Assembly: GCA_022842165.1 (NCBI GenBank)
Contig: JALHQC010000024.1
Span: 1-56,685, forward strand
DNA length: 56,685 bases
Reading direction: 5' to 3'
Source: a bacterium
GTDB lineage: Bacteria > Pseudomonadota > Alphaproteobacteria > Rhizobiales > Aestuariivirgaceae
The translations under genes and the position numbers were made by a program. Below are positions 45,419 through 53,197 of this stretch, piece by piece (position 1 is the stretch's first letter; every line of letters starts with the position of its first letter). Below the pieces are notes generated by a model. That model had not been told where the DNA came from and did no database searches. It saw nothing but the letters and a program-made list of their open reading frames with translations.

Positions 45419-47464
45419 ATGAGAATGACCAAGCCAATCACCCGCCTCCTCAACCCCACCTCCATCGCCTTCATTGGCGGCAATGAATGTGCCGTCGCCA
45501 TCCGGCGCACGCAGGAACTGGGCTTCACGGGCAAAATCTGGGCCGTGCATCCGAAGCGCGAGGAACTCGCCGGCATCCCCACGCTGAAGTCGGTGGACGA
45601 AATCGACGGCCCCATCGATGCTGCCTTCGTCGCGGTGAAGCGCGAGCCTACCATCGAGATCGTCCGTGCACTGAAGGCCAAGGGCTGCGGCGGTGCCGTC
45701 ATCTATGCGGCGGGCTTCGCCGAGACCGGCAACAGCGACCTGCAGGATGAACTCCTCAAGGCCGCCAACGGCATGCCACTGATGGGACCAAACTGCTACG
45801 GCTTCGTCAACACCCTCTCGCGCGCCGCACTCTGGCCCGATGAAACCGGCCTCGAGCCGGTGGAGCGTGGCGTGGCACTCGTCACGCAGTCCGGCAACAT
45901 CGCCTGCAACTTCACCATGATGATGCGCGGGCTTCCCGTCGCCGCCGTATTCTCCATCGGCAATCAGGTCGATGTCGGCATGCACGACATGGTCGAGGCC
46001 CTCTCAGGCGATCCGCGCATCTCGGCCATCGGCCTCCACGTCGAGGGCCTCCCCGATGTCGCAGGCTTCGCCCGCGCCGCGCTGCTGGCACGCCAGCGCA
46101 AGGTGCCCATCGTGGTGCTGAAGACCGGCCGCTCCGAACAGGGCGCCAAGGTGGCGATGAGCCACACGTCCTCCCTCGCCGGTGCCGACACGCTCTATGA
46201 CGCCCTCTTCGAGCGTTACGGCGTGGCGCGCATGAAATCCGTCTCCGCCTTCGCTGAAACGCTGAAGTTTCTGCACAACGGCGGCCCCATCGCGGGTTCG
46301 ACGCTCGTCTCGATGAGCTGTTCCGGCGGCGAAGCGGCCCTCGTCGCCGACATGGCGCTGGAGAGACAAGTCAGCTTCCCGCCCTTCAACGACGAGACAC
46401 GCCCACGCGTCGCGGCAACGCTGAACGAATATGTCGCCATCGACAATCCGCTCGACTATCACACCTTCATCTGGAACCAGCCGGAGAAGTTGAAGGCCAC
46501 CTTCACCGAAGTGCTGAAAGGCGGCTTCGACGTGGCGATGGTGATCCTCGATACGCCCACCCACCCCAAGATGAAGCCCGATGCCTGGGCCGTCACCGCC
46601 CGCGCGCTGGCTCACGCATCAGAAGCAACCGGCGCCCGCGCCGCGGTCGTCGCCACACTCTCGGAAGGCATGCCGCTTCCCCTCGCCGCCGAATTGTCCG
46701 CTCAACGCGTAGCCCCGATGATGGGCCTCGACGATGCGTTGACCGCCTTCGAAGCCGCCGCCTTCATCGGCCGCAACTGGGCGCGGTCCGATGCGCCGCC
46801 AGAAATGCTGCTGCCATCCGTCAGGGGATCCGGCGAAAGGATTTTGAGCGAGTACGACGCGAAGCAATTGCTGAAGTCACATGGCCTGTCGGTTCCGGAC
46901 GGCATCGTCTGCAAGGCCGCCGATGCTGTGGCTGCTGCGGAAAAGCTTGGGTTTCCCGTCACGCTGAAAACCTCCTCCACCGCCATCGCCCACAAGACCG
47001 AGGCAGGCGGCGTGGCGCTGAACCTCAAGACGGCAGCGGAAGTCGAAGCCGCCGCCGCCCGCATGTCAAAGCTCGCGCCCGATGTTTTGGTCGAGCGCAT
47101 GGTCATGGGTGCCATCGCCGAACTCATCATCGGCCTCAAGTCCGATCCGCAGTTCGGCACGGCCCTCGTCGTCGGCGCCGGCGGCATCCTCACCGAACTG
47201 CTGAAGGATGCGGTGACGCTGATCCTCCCCACCTCGCGCGCCGAGATCGAGCGCGCACTGAAGACGCTGAAAGTCTGGAAACTCGTCGAAGGCTTCCGCG
47301 GCAAATCCGGCGATCAGGCAGCGGTCATCGCCGCCATCGAGGCGGTCGCCGCCTTCGCCGAAGCCCAGCGCGGCCTGATCGAGGAACTCGACGTCAACCC
47401 CCTGCTCGTACTCCCCAATGGCGCCATCGCCGTCGATGCCCTGATCAGGATGCGACAGGAATGA
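45419..47464 (+). CDS. ADP-forming acyl-CoA ligase (acetate-CoA ligase family), fused subunits
   Basis: This is a 681-residue protein of the ADP-forming acyl-CoA synthetase superfamily. The N-terminal CoA-binding domain starts LLNPTSIAFIGGNECAVA. The succinyl-CoA-synthetase-like part has GPNCYGFVN, VTQSGNIACNF and the phospho-histidine segment KVAMSHTSSLAG. The C-terminal ATP-grasp domain (about 460-680) has LSEYDAKQLLKSHGLSVPDG, VTLKTSSTAIAHKTEAGGVALNL and VGAGGILTELLKDA. In this cluster it probably activates gamma-butyrobetaine, crotonobetaine or carnitine with CoA. ATG 45419 is preferred; ATG 45425 also fits. Confidence 0.88.
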   Translation: MRMTKPITRLLNPTSIAFIGGNECAVAIRRTQELGFTGKIWAVHPKREELAGIPTLKSVDEIDGPIDAAFVAVKREPTIEIVRALKAKGCGGAVIYAAGFAETGNSDLQDELLKAANGMPLMGPNCYGFVNTLSRAALWPDETGLEPVERGVALVTQSGNIACNFTMMMRGLPVAAVFSIGNQVDVGMHDMVEALSGDPRISAIGLHVEGLPDVAGFARAALLARQRKVPIVVLKTGRSEQGAKVAMSHTSSLAGADTLYDALFERYGVARMKSVSAFAETLKFLHNGGPIAGSTLVSMSCSGGEAALVADMALERQVSFPPFNDETRPRVAATLNEYVAIDNPLDYHTFIWNQPEKLKATFTEVLKGGFDVAMVILDTPTHPKMKPDAWAVTARALAHASEATGARAAVVATLSEGMPLPLAAELSAQRVAPMMGLDDALTAFEAAAFIGRNWARSDAPPEMLLPSVRGSGERILSEYDAKQLLKSHGLSVPDGIVCKAADAVAAAEKLGFPVTLKTSSTAIAHKTEAGGVALNLKTAAEVEAAAARMSKLAPDVLVERMVMGAIAELIIGLKSDPQFGTALVVGAGGILTELLKDAVTLILPTSRAEIERALKTLKVWKLVEGFRGKSGDQAAVIAAIEAVAAFAEAQRGLIEELDVNPLLVLPNGAIAVDALIRMRQE

Positions 47465-47477
47465 CTACGCCGCACCA

Positions 47478-47600
47478 GCCCTCATCCCCCTGTCGGGACC
47501 TTCTCCCATGGCAAGAGCCACGGGAGAAGGCGGCAGACCGATGGGCCTTCTCCCGTGCCGTGAGGCATGGGAGAAGGTGGCCGCCAGGCCGGATGAGGGC
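47478..47600. repeat. 123-bp palindromic repeat with 10-bp terminal inverted repeats
   Basis: The element begins GCCCTCATCC (47478-47487) and ends GGATGAGGGC (47591-47600), a perfect terminal inverted repeat. Inside are two copies of CCTTCTCCC...GGGAGAAGG hairpins. It lies in the 184-bp gap between the CoA ligase and the CaiD-like gene and shares arms with the 45310-45408 element. It resembles a miniature non-coding mobile element. Confidence 0.75.
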
Positions 47601-47648
47601 ACTTTCAACACGATTAGCCGCCGATCATCAGCCTACGGAGCTTCCGTC

Positions 47649-48431
47649 ATGACCACCCCAATCCACACCACCCGCCGCGGGCGCGTCCTCGAAGTCAGGA
47701 TCGAGCGCGGCAAGGCCAACGCGATCGATGCCGCGACCTCGCGCATCATGGGCAACATCTTCGCGAGCTTCCGCGATGACCCCGAACTCCGTGTCGCCAT
47801 CCTCACCGGCACCGGCGAAAAATTCTTCTGCCCCGGCTGGGACCTGAAGGCCGCAGCCGAAGGCGAGGCACCGGACTCGGATTATGGTGTCGGCGGCTTC
47901 GGCGGCTTGCAGGAATTGCCCAACCTCAACAAGCCCGTCATCTGCGCGGTGAACGGCCTCGCCTTCGGCGGCGGCTTCGAGATCATGATCTCCTGCGACA
48001 TCATCATCGCCGCCGAGCACGCCACCTTCGCGCTGCCCGAAATCAATTCCGGCACGGTGGCCGATGCCGCGTCCATCAAGCTCCCCCGCCGCATCCCCTA
48101 TCACGTGGCGATGGAAATGCTCTTCACCGGCCGCCGCATCGATACCACGGAAGCGAAACACTGGGGCCTCATCAACGAGGTCGTTCCGGCGGGCAAGTTG
48201 ATGGACCGCGCCCGCGAAGTGGCGGACCAGCTGGCCGATGGCCCGCCCCTCGTTTTCGCCGCCATCAAGGAAATCACGCGGGACACGGCACACCTCCCCG
48301 TTCAGCAGGCCTTCGACATGGTGACGAAGCGCAAGCTGAAGACCGTCGACATCCTCTATTCCAGCGAGGATCAGCTTGAAGGCGCCAGGGCCTTCGCCGA
48401 AAAACGCAAGCCCCAATGGAAGGGACGCTGA
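47649..48431 (+). CDS. caiD: carnitinyl-CoA dehydratase (CaiD-like)
   Basis: This 260-residue crotonase-fold hydratase interconverts crotonobetainyl-CoA and L-carnitinyl-CoA. Beyond the general motifs (VNGLAFGGGFEIMISCDIIIA, ALPEINSGTVADAASIKLPRRI), it shares CaiD-specific stretches: GWDLKAAAEGEAPDSDYG, GGFGGL, and the C terminus LEGARAFAEKRKPQWKGR, which matches E. coli CaiD in position and length (about 260 residues). ATG 47649 has GGAG upstream. The frame is open further 5' but only through the palindromic repeat. It overlaps nothing; the next SDR starts 4 bp later. Confidence 0.9.
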   Translation: MTTPIHTTRRGRVLEVRIERGKANAIDAATSRIMGNIFASFRDDPELRVAILTGTGEKFFCPGWDLKAAAEGEAPDSDYGVGGFGGLQELPNLNKPVICAVNGLAFGGGFEIMISCDIIIAAEHATFALPEINSGTVADAASIKLPRRIPYHVAMEMLFTGRRIDTTEAKHWGLINEVVPAGKLMDRAREVADQLADGPPLVFAAIKEITRDTAHLPVQQAFDMVTKRKLKTVDILYSSEDQLEGARAFAEKRKPQWKGR

Positions 48432-48435
48432 CACC

Positions 48436-49206
48436 GTGACCCTCGACTTCGCCGGAAAGCGCATTCTCGTCACCGGCGGCACACGCGGCATCGGCCGGGC
48501 GACGGTCGAAGCCTTCCTTGCCGCAGGTGCCCGCGTGGCGGTCAACGGCAGCACCGTTCAATCTACCGAGAAAGCCATCGCCACGCTTGGGCTCGAGGCC
48601 ATCGGCGTGCCGGGCGACGTTTCAGGCGCCGATGCCTGCAAGCTCATCGTCGAAACGGCGGCCACCGAATTGGGAGGTCTCGATATTCTGGTGAACTGCG
48701 CCGGTGTGGCCCATGGCGGCCCCGTGGAGGAAATGACCGAGGCGCTCTGGGACCAGACGCTCGACATCAACCTCAAGGGCACCTTCTTCTGCATCCAGGC
48801 GGCCCTGCCCCATCTTCGTGCCTCGCAAGGCAACATCGTCAACCTGGCCTCCGATGCCGGGCTCATCGGAGAGGCCGGCCTTGCTGTCTATTGCGCCTCG
48901 AAGGGCGGCGTCGTGAACCTCACCCGCGCACTGGCGCTGGAGCTTGCACCCGAGATCCGCGTCAACTGCGTTTGCCCGGGCTACGTCGATACCGACATGG
49001 TCCGCCGCGATGTGATTGACGCTTCAACCGATCCGAAGGCAACCGAACAGGCGCTCGCCAATGCGGCCCCTCTGAATCGCATCGCCACGCCGGCGGAAAT
49101 CGCCACAGCGATTCTCTATCTCGCCTCGCCGCATGCCCTCTTCATGACGGGCGCAGCCCTGCAGATCGACGGCGGAACGACCGCCGGGCACCCAAAGCGG
49201 GATTGA
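48436..49206 (+). CDS. SDR family oxidoreductase
   Basis: This is a 256-residue short-chain dehydrogenase. It has ILVTGGTRGIGRATVEAFLAAGA (coenzyme loop), NCAGVAHGGPVEEM, INLKGTFFCIQAALPHL, the catalytic serine in VNLASDAG, and YCASKGGVVNLTRALALEL (Tyr/Lys), then CVCPGYVDTDM. The GTG start at 48436 follows the CaiD-like stop by 4 bp. It is the last gene of the presumed carnitine operon; the substrate is unknown. A strong hairpin begins 11 bp after the stop, but its T tract serves the opposite strand. Confidence 0.85.
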   Translation: MTLDFAGKRILVTGGTRGIGRATVEAFLAAGARVAVNGSTVQSTEKAIATLGLEAIGVPGDVSGADACKLIVETAATELGGLDILVNCAGVAHGGPVEEMTEALWDQTLDINLKGTFFCIQAALPHLRASQGNIVNLASDAGLIGEAGLAVYCASKGGVVNLTRALALELAPEIRVNCVCPGYVDTDMVRRDVIDASTDPKATEQALANAAPLNRIATPAEIATAILYLASPHALFMTGAALQIDGGTTAGHPKRD

Positions 49207-49208
49207 GC

Positions 49209-49240
49209 AAAAAATCGGCCCCGGCTGTTACACCGGGGCC
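49209..49240 (-). terminator. intrinsic terminator on the minus strand
   Basis: GGCCCCGG (49217-49224) and CCGGGGCC (49233-49240) form a perfect 8-bp GC stem with an 8-nt loop. On the minus strand the stem is followed by six T residues (49214-49209). It lies 17 bp after the stop of the small minus-strand gene at 49257. The hairpin alone may also affect the plus-strand operon, which ends at 49206. Confidence 0.75.
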
Positions 49241-49256
49241 AAGGCAGAGAGGACGT

Positions 49257-49448
49257 TCAGCCGACGAGCCAATGGCGGCTCGACTGGCGGATCTGGTTCT
49301 GCTCGTGGTCCAGCATGGCCAGCGCGGCGTTATCCTCGCCACGCGAGGCAAAATGCCGGGCGGCGGCACGGGCGGCGGTTTCGAGGCTGGTCCACAGGTT
49401 CAGGCTGGGGGTTGCAGTGGCAATCTGGCGGGTCATGATTTTCAACAT
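49257..49448 (-). CDS. small protein of unknown function with its own terminator
   Basis: This is an open frame of up to 63 residues (MTRQIATATPSLNLWTSLETAARAAARHFASRGEDNAALAM and onward, ending SRHWLVG). It is rich in alanine and arginine and has no membrane segment. ATG 49436 is an alternative start. I do not recognise the family. Support for being real comes from a classic intrinsic terminator just after the stop and from an AT-rich gap between it and the divergent LysR gene. It could be a small protein or the coding part of a regulatory RNA. Confidence 0.55.
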   Translation of the reverse strand: MLKIMTRQIATATPSLNLWTSLETAARAAARHFASRGEDNAALAMLDHEQNQIRQSSRHWLVG

Positions 49449-49548
49449 CTGTTAATAATTCTACGATGGCGAGAAGATAAACCCTCGTGTATCAAGGCAC
49501 AAACGACGAGTTCTATATTAATCATCAAATAGATTTTGAAGATCGCCC

Positions 49549-50469
49549 ATGTTGCGCCACATTCCCGGCCTGCAGTCCCTCAAGGCCTTTGATGCCGCCG
49601 CCCGCCACCTGAGCTTCACAAAAGCCGCGCAGGAATTGAACGTCACGCCGGCCGCCGTCAGCCACCAGATCAAGGAACTGGAGGAAGCAACCGGCGTCTC
49701 CCTGTTCCAGCGCACCAGCCGCCACATGCAGCTGACGCGCCATGGCGAACTCCTCCGCCCCGCCGTGGCCGATGCGCTGGAAGGCCTGACGCGCGCCCTG
49801 CAGCGCATCCGCCAGTCGGAAAACCCCACCCAGGTGCGCGTCACGGCATCGCCCTCGATTGCCGCGAAATGGCTGGTGCCCCGCATCGACCGTTTCCTCG
49901 ATTCGGTGCCGGGTGCCGATGTGCGGATCGATGTCTCCTCCTCGGTCCTCGATTTCGATCGCGACGACGTCGACGTGGCGATCCGCTTCGGCGATGGCAA
50001 CTACCCCGGCCTCGAAGTCGACAAGCTCTTCCACGATGTGCTGTTCCCGGTCTGCAGCCCCGCCGTGCTTACTCGCCGCAAGCCCATCCGCGAGCCGCGC
50101 GACCTGCTGCAGCACACGCTGATCCATCTCGAATACGAGGCCCAGGGCGCTGTCTGGCCCAACTGGCGCATGTGGATGCTGGCCGCGGGCGTCAAGGACT
50201 TCAACGACACCCGCGGCCTCCACTTCAGCCAGACCTCGCTGGCGATCCAGGCGGCGATCGACGGCCATGGCGTGGCGCTGGGCGATTCGACCCTGGTGGG
50301 AGACGATCTGGCCAGCGGCCGCCTGGTGAAACCCTTCGAACTCTCGCTCCGAAGCCCGGCGCAATTCGCCTATCACCTGATCACCAGGCGCGACACCTCC
50401 GGCCGCCCGATGACCAGGGCTTTCCGCAACTGGATCCTCGCGGAAGCGTTGACGACAGCGGGTGGCTAA
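49549..50469 (+). CDS. LysR-type transcriptional regulator, GcvA-like
   Basis: This is a 306-residue LysR regulator. The N-terminal helix-turn-helix is LQSLKAFDAAARHLSFTKAAQELNVTPAAVSHQIKELEEATGVSLFQRTSR (about 8-58). The effector domain includes VTASPSIAAKWLVPRIDRFL, DVDVAIRFGDGNYPGLEVDKLF and the C-terminal LAIQAAIDGHGVALGDSTLVGDDL, the pattern of the GcvA subgroup. No glycine-cleavage genes are near, so the target may be the divergent small gene or a distant locus. Confidence 0.9.
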   Translation: MLRHIPGLQSLKAFDAAARHLSFTKAAQELNVTPAAVSHQIKELEEATGVSLFQRTSRHMQLTRHGELLRPAVADALEGLTRALQRIRQSENPTQVRVTASPSIAAKWLVPRIDRFLDSVPGADVRIDVSSSVLDFDRDDVDVAIRFGDGNYPGLEVDKLFHDVLFPVCSPAVLTRRKPIREPRDLLQHTLIHLEYEAQGAVWPNWRMWMLAAGVKDFNDTRGLHFSQTSLAIQAAIDGHGVALGDSTLVGDDLASGRLVKPFELSLRSPAQFAYHLITRRDTSGRPMTRAFRNWILAEALTTAGG

Positions 50470-50692
50470 GGCTGCATCATGTGTTGCCGGGAATTGTGCG
50501 GCCATGATCGCCAGGCTTGGCTGTCAGCATCTCTGGACCTGTCATCGAGCCAAAAAATGGGTTGGTACTAACTCCACACAAACTTACACATTTGCGTGAG
50601 GCGGTCATCACAATGAGTTCGTTTGCCAGTGATCGTCGCAACCACCACCCTTGCCCCGTCGCGAAACATCGCGACCAGAGGGAGAAAACACC

Positions 50693-50947
50693 ATGAAGAT
50701 CACCACCGTATCGGGCGCCGCGCTGGCCGCCGCCGCCTTCACCATAGCCATCGGCGCCACCGCCATGGTGCAGCCAGCGTCTGCCGCCGGCAAAGTAATG
50801 TGTTTCGGAGTCAACGCCTGCAAGGGCCAGGCCGCCTGCAAAACCGCCAGCAACGCTTGCAAGGGCCAGGCCGCCTGCAAGGGTCAGGGCTGGATCCATA
50901 CCTCCGCCGAACAATGCAAGGCTTGGGGCGGCAAGGTTCAGGGCTAA
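50693..50947 (+). CDS. BufA2-like bufferin (copper-binding RiPP precursor), no modification partners nearby
   Basis: This is an 84-residue precursor with a signal peptide (about 1-31, ending SAA) followed by a cysteine-rich region: CFGVNACKG, ACKTASNACKG, ACKGQGW, QCKAWGG. The six cysteines (37, 43, 49, 56, 62, 75) and the repeated CKG pattern match the BufA2 type of periplasmic bufferin. Bufferins are modified on cysteines by an MNIO enzyme (BufB) with a BufC partner and bind copper. No bufB or bufC gene is next to it, so it is an orphan. ATG 50693 has GGGAG upstream. The 223-bp gap after the LysR gene shows no other gene. Confidence 0.82.
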   Translation: MKITTVSGAALAAAAFTIAIGATAMVQPASAAGKVMCFGVNACKGQAACKTASNACKGQAACKGQGWIHTSAEQCKAWGGKVQG

Positions 50948-50955
50948 GGCGACTA

Positions 50956-50988
50956 ATCCTTCTCCGCGCAGAACGCGTGGAGAAGGAT
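50956..50988. terminator. 14-bp hairpin between convergent genes
   Basis: Bases 50956-50969 pair with 50975-50988 (one G-U) around a 5-nt loop; the outer arm is ATCCTTCTCC/GGAGAAGGAT. It fills the gap between the bufferin gene and the convergent SDR gene and has no long T tract on either side. It probably limits read-through in both directions. Confidence 0.5.
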
Positions 50989-51780
50989 CTACTCCGGCGC
51001 CAGTGCGGGATGCGCGTCGAACACCCCAACCGGCATTTGCTCATAATCGATGATCGCGCCCGTCATCATCTGCGCTGAAGGCGAGACGAGATAGGACATC
51101 AGCCCCGCCACGTCATCCGGCACGATCATGCGTCCGGCCGGCATGCGGCGGCCGATCTCCTCGGCCCAATTCTCCGGCAACCCATGAAAGCCCGTCTGCA
51201 GCGCCTGCTCGCCTTCCGAATGCACCCAGCCCAAATTGATCGCGAAGGCGCGGATGCCGTCGCGCTTCACCGCATTCGCCACCGATTTCGTCAGTGTACA
51301 GAGCGCCGCCTTTGAAGCCGAATAGGTCGAAAGATTGGGCGGCCCCCCATGCGCCAGCATGGAAGATACATTGATGATGGTGCCCGCCTTGCGTTCCCGC
51401 ATCACCTTCACCGCCTCCTGCATCATGAACAGCGGCGCCCGCACATTGACACCGAAGATCCGCTCATAGGCCTCTGGCGTCGTATCCTCGATGCCGCAAC
51501 GCTCGGTGCTGCCTGCCGCATTGACGAGAACGTCGAGCCGCCCGAATGCTGAAACCGTGGCCGCCACCGCGCGTGCGGCAAGCTCCAGGTCAAGCAGGTC
51601 ACCGTCCAGCGTTTCAACCCGGCCCACCGCCGCCAGCTTCGCCGCAGCCTCCTTCAGCCTCGCGCCATTGCGGTCCAGCAGCATCACGCCGCCGAAGCCT
51701 TCCGACAGGAACCGCTTAGCCGCTGCAAAGCCCATGCCCTGCGCCCCGCCCGTGATCAGTGCAATCCTGCCGTCAGCCAT
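50989..51780 (-). CDS. SDR family oxidoreductase
   Basis: This is a 263-residue short-chain dehydrogenase. It has IALITGGAQGMGFAAAKRFLSEG (coenzyme loop), VNAAGSTERCG, VNVRAPLFMMQEAVKVM, the serine in INVSSMLAHGG, YSASKAALCTLTKSVANAV (Tyr/Lys) and INLGWVHSEGE. ATG 51780 has GGGAGA upstream. The substrate is unknown. It stands downstream of an SRPBCC gene on the same strand, separated by 76 bp, so co-transcription is possible. Confidence 0.85.
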   Translation of the reverse strand: MADGRIALITGGAQGMGFAAAKRFLSEGFGGVMLLDRNGARLKEAAAKLAAVGRVETLDGDLLDLELAARAVAATVSAFGRLDVLVNAAGSTERCGIEDTTPEAYERIFGVNVRAPLFMMQEAVKVMRERKAGTIINVSSMLAHGGPPNLSTYSASKAALCTLTKSVANAVKRDGIRAFAINLGWVHSEGEQALQTGFHGLPENWAEEIGRRMPAGRMIVPDDVAGLMSYLVSPSAQMMTGAIIDYEQMPVGVFDAHPALAPE

Positions 51781-51856
51781 CTGCGTTCTCCCATGTTCCG
51801 GAAGTTCTATTGCCAAGGCCCGCGCGCTCCAAGCCCCGCTGCCATGCCAAAAGCAA

Positions 51857-52402
51857 TCAGCCGCCCTGTGCGTCGCGCTCGACAAGCATCTTGAGATTGG
51901 CGAGGCCCTTCTCGTAGTCCGGGCCGATCCAGCGGTCGAACATCAGGCTCATCCAGCGCTCGAGCACGCCATCATTTTCCGAGCGGAACCCCCAGGTGAC
52001 GATTGTCCCCACGGTGGCGGGCTCCAGCGTCAGCGTCGCCGTCGCCTGTCCCATCTCGCCGAAATCGAGTTCCGTCACCACCTTTTCGTTCGGCACCGCC
52101 TCGGTCACGGTCTGCGAACCCGATCCCACATCAGGCTTGTTCGATGTCCACGACATCTTCTGCCCCACGCCCTGCTCCGGCCCCTCGAAACTGTACTCAG
52201 CGGCAGGGTCGAGCCCGGCCCACGGCGACCATTCGTTGAAGCGCCTCAGGCTCCCCGCAACTGCATAGACCTTGTCCGGAGGCGCCGCGATCGTCACCGA
52301 ACGTTCCACCACCGTCACCGGCGAAATCAGGTAGGCCCCGCCCACGAAGCCGACGATCACGGTCACGAGAAGATAGACGATGCCCTTGATGATGGCGTTC
52401 AT
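51857..52402 (-). CDS. membrane-anchored SRPBCC (polyketide cyclase-like) protein
   Basis: This is a 181-residue protein. An N-terminal membrane anchor (about 5-27, IIKGIVYLLVTVIVGFVGGAYLI) precedes a SRPBCC/START-like ligand-binding domain: VERSVTIAAPPDKVYAVAGSLRRFNEWSPWAGLDP, KMSWTSNKPDVGSGSQTV, VVTELDFGEMGQATATLTLEP, GTIVTWGFRSEN. No enzymatic role can be assigned. ATG 52402 has AAGGGAG upstream; an open frame to 52456 adds unconserved residues. Confidence 0.82.
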   Translation of the reverse strand: MNAIIKGIVYLLVTVIVGFVGGAYLISPVTVVERSVTIAAPPDKVYAVAGSLRRFNEWSPWAGLDPAAEYSFEGPEQGVGQKMSWTSNKPDVGSGSQTVTEAVPNEKVVTELDFGEMGQATATLTLEPATVGTIVTWGFRSENDGVLERWMSLMFDRWIGPDYEKGLANLKMLVERDAQGG

Positions 52403-52481
52403 GGCGGCCGCTCCCTTGCCAGAACCGCCATTTAGCGGGGTTTCAGGGCCGATCACAATGATGTCATGTTCTCGGGTAACC

Positions 52482-52495
52482 TATGGTTAACCATA
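52482..52495. promoter_or_regulatory. TATGGTTAACCATA palindrome overlapping a near-CtrA box
   Basis: This is a perfect 14-bp palindrome 37 bp before the L,D-transpeptidase start. On the minus strand the adjoining bases read TTAACCATAGGTTACC, close to the CtrA form TTAA-N7-TTAAC with one mismatch. Its position suits control of the transpeptidase gene. Confidence 0.4.
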
Positions 52496-52532
52496 AGCCG
52501 GCGACTTTGCGGCATCAATCGGGGAGAACGGA

Positions 52533-53141
52533 ATGACAAATTTCTCACGGCGCAGTTTTCTCGGCCTTGCGGCGGGCCTCATGGCCGCCCCGGCCAGCAG
52601 CGCATTTGCACTCGAATCCTCCGATGATCCCTACGCGCTGCCGGCGCTCAACCTCAAGAACACCCCGCCCGAGTTCCGCCGCACGGTAGTGAACTACAAG
52701 ACCAAGCAATATCCCGGCACCATCATCATCGACACTTCCGCCCGCCATCTCTTCATCGTGCTCGAAGGCGGCAAGGCGATTCGCTACGGCATCGCGGTCG
52801 GCCGCGACGGTTTCCGCTGGGGCGGCATGGCGGACGTGGGCCGCAAGGTCATGTGGCCGAAGTGGACTCCCCCCAAGGAAATGGTCGAGCGCAAGCCCGA
52901 GCTTGCCAAATGGAAAACCGGCATGCCCGGCGGCCCGGAAAATCCCTTGGGTGCCCGTGCGCTTTACCTGTTCCGCGACGGGCGCGACACGCTCTACCGT
53001 ATCCACGGCACCAACGAGCCGGCCTCGATCGGCAAGGCGGCATCGTCCGGCTGCATCCGCATGTTCAATCAGGACGTGGTGGAACTCTACCGCCGAACCC
53101 CCGTCGGCTCGCGCGTTCTGGTCTATTCCGAAGGCTTGTAG
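52533..53141 (+). CDS. Tat-exported L,D-transpeptidase (YkuD domain)
   Basis: This is a 202-residue protein with a twin-arginine signal (SRRSFLGLAAGLMAAP, ending AFA). The YkuD catalytic domain spans about 60-200: GTIIIDTSARHLFIVLEGGKAIRYGIAVGRDGF, RIHGTNEPASIG with His158, and AASSGCIRMFNQDVVELYRRTPVGSRVLVY with the nucleophile Cys174. It forms 3-3 crosslinks in peptidoglycan or attaches proteins to it. A palindrome resembling a CtrA site lies just upstream. Confidence 0.92.
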   Translation: MTNFSRRSFLGLAAGLMAAPASSAFALESSDDPYALPALNLKNTPPEFRRTVVNYKTKQYPGTIIIDTSARHLFIVLEGGKAIRYGIAVGRDGFRWGGMADVGRKVMWPKWTPPKEMVERKPELAKWKTGMPGGPENPLGARALYLFRDGRDTLYRIHGTNEPASIGKAASSGCIRMFNQDVVELYRRTPVGSRVLVYSEGL

Positions 53142-53197
53142 CTCCCCTGCGTGAGGCCGGGCTTGTGTCGCGCCGCTGATCGCGCGAAACTTAGCCG

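Noticed and set aside
43807-45702. A 631-codon minus-strand frame across the SDR and acyl-CoA dehydrogenase genes.
   Set aside because: It crosses a palindromic repeat and two well-conserved plus-strand genes; no recognisable protein.
47508-47648. A longer N terminus for the CaiD-like protein starting in the repeat.
   Set aside because: The extension is encoded by a palindromic repeat and CaiD proteins normally have about 260 residues, matching the start at 47649.
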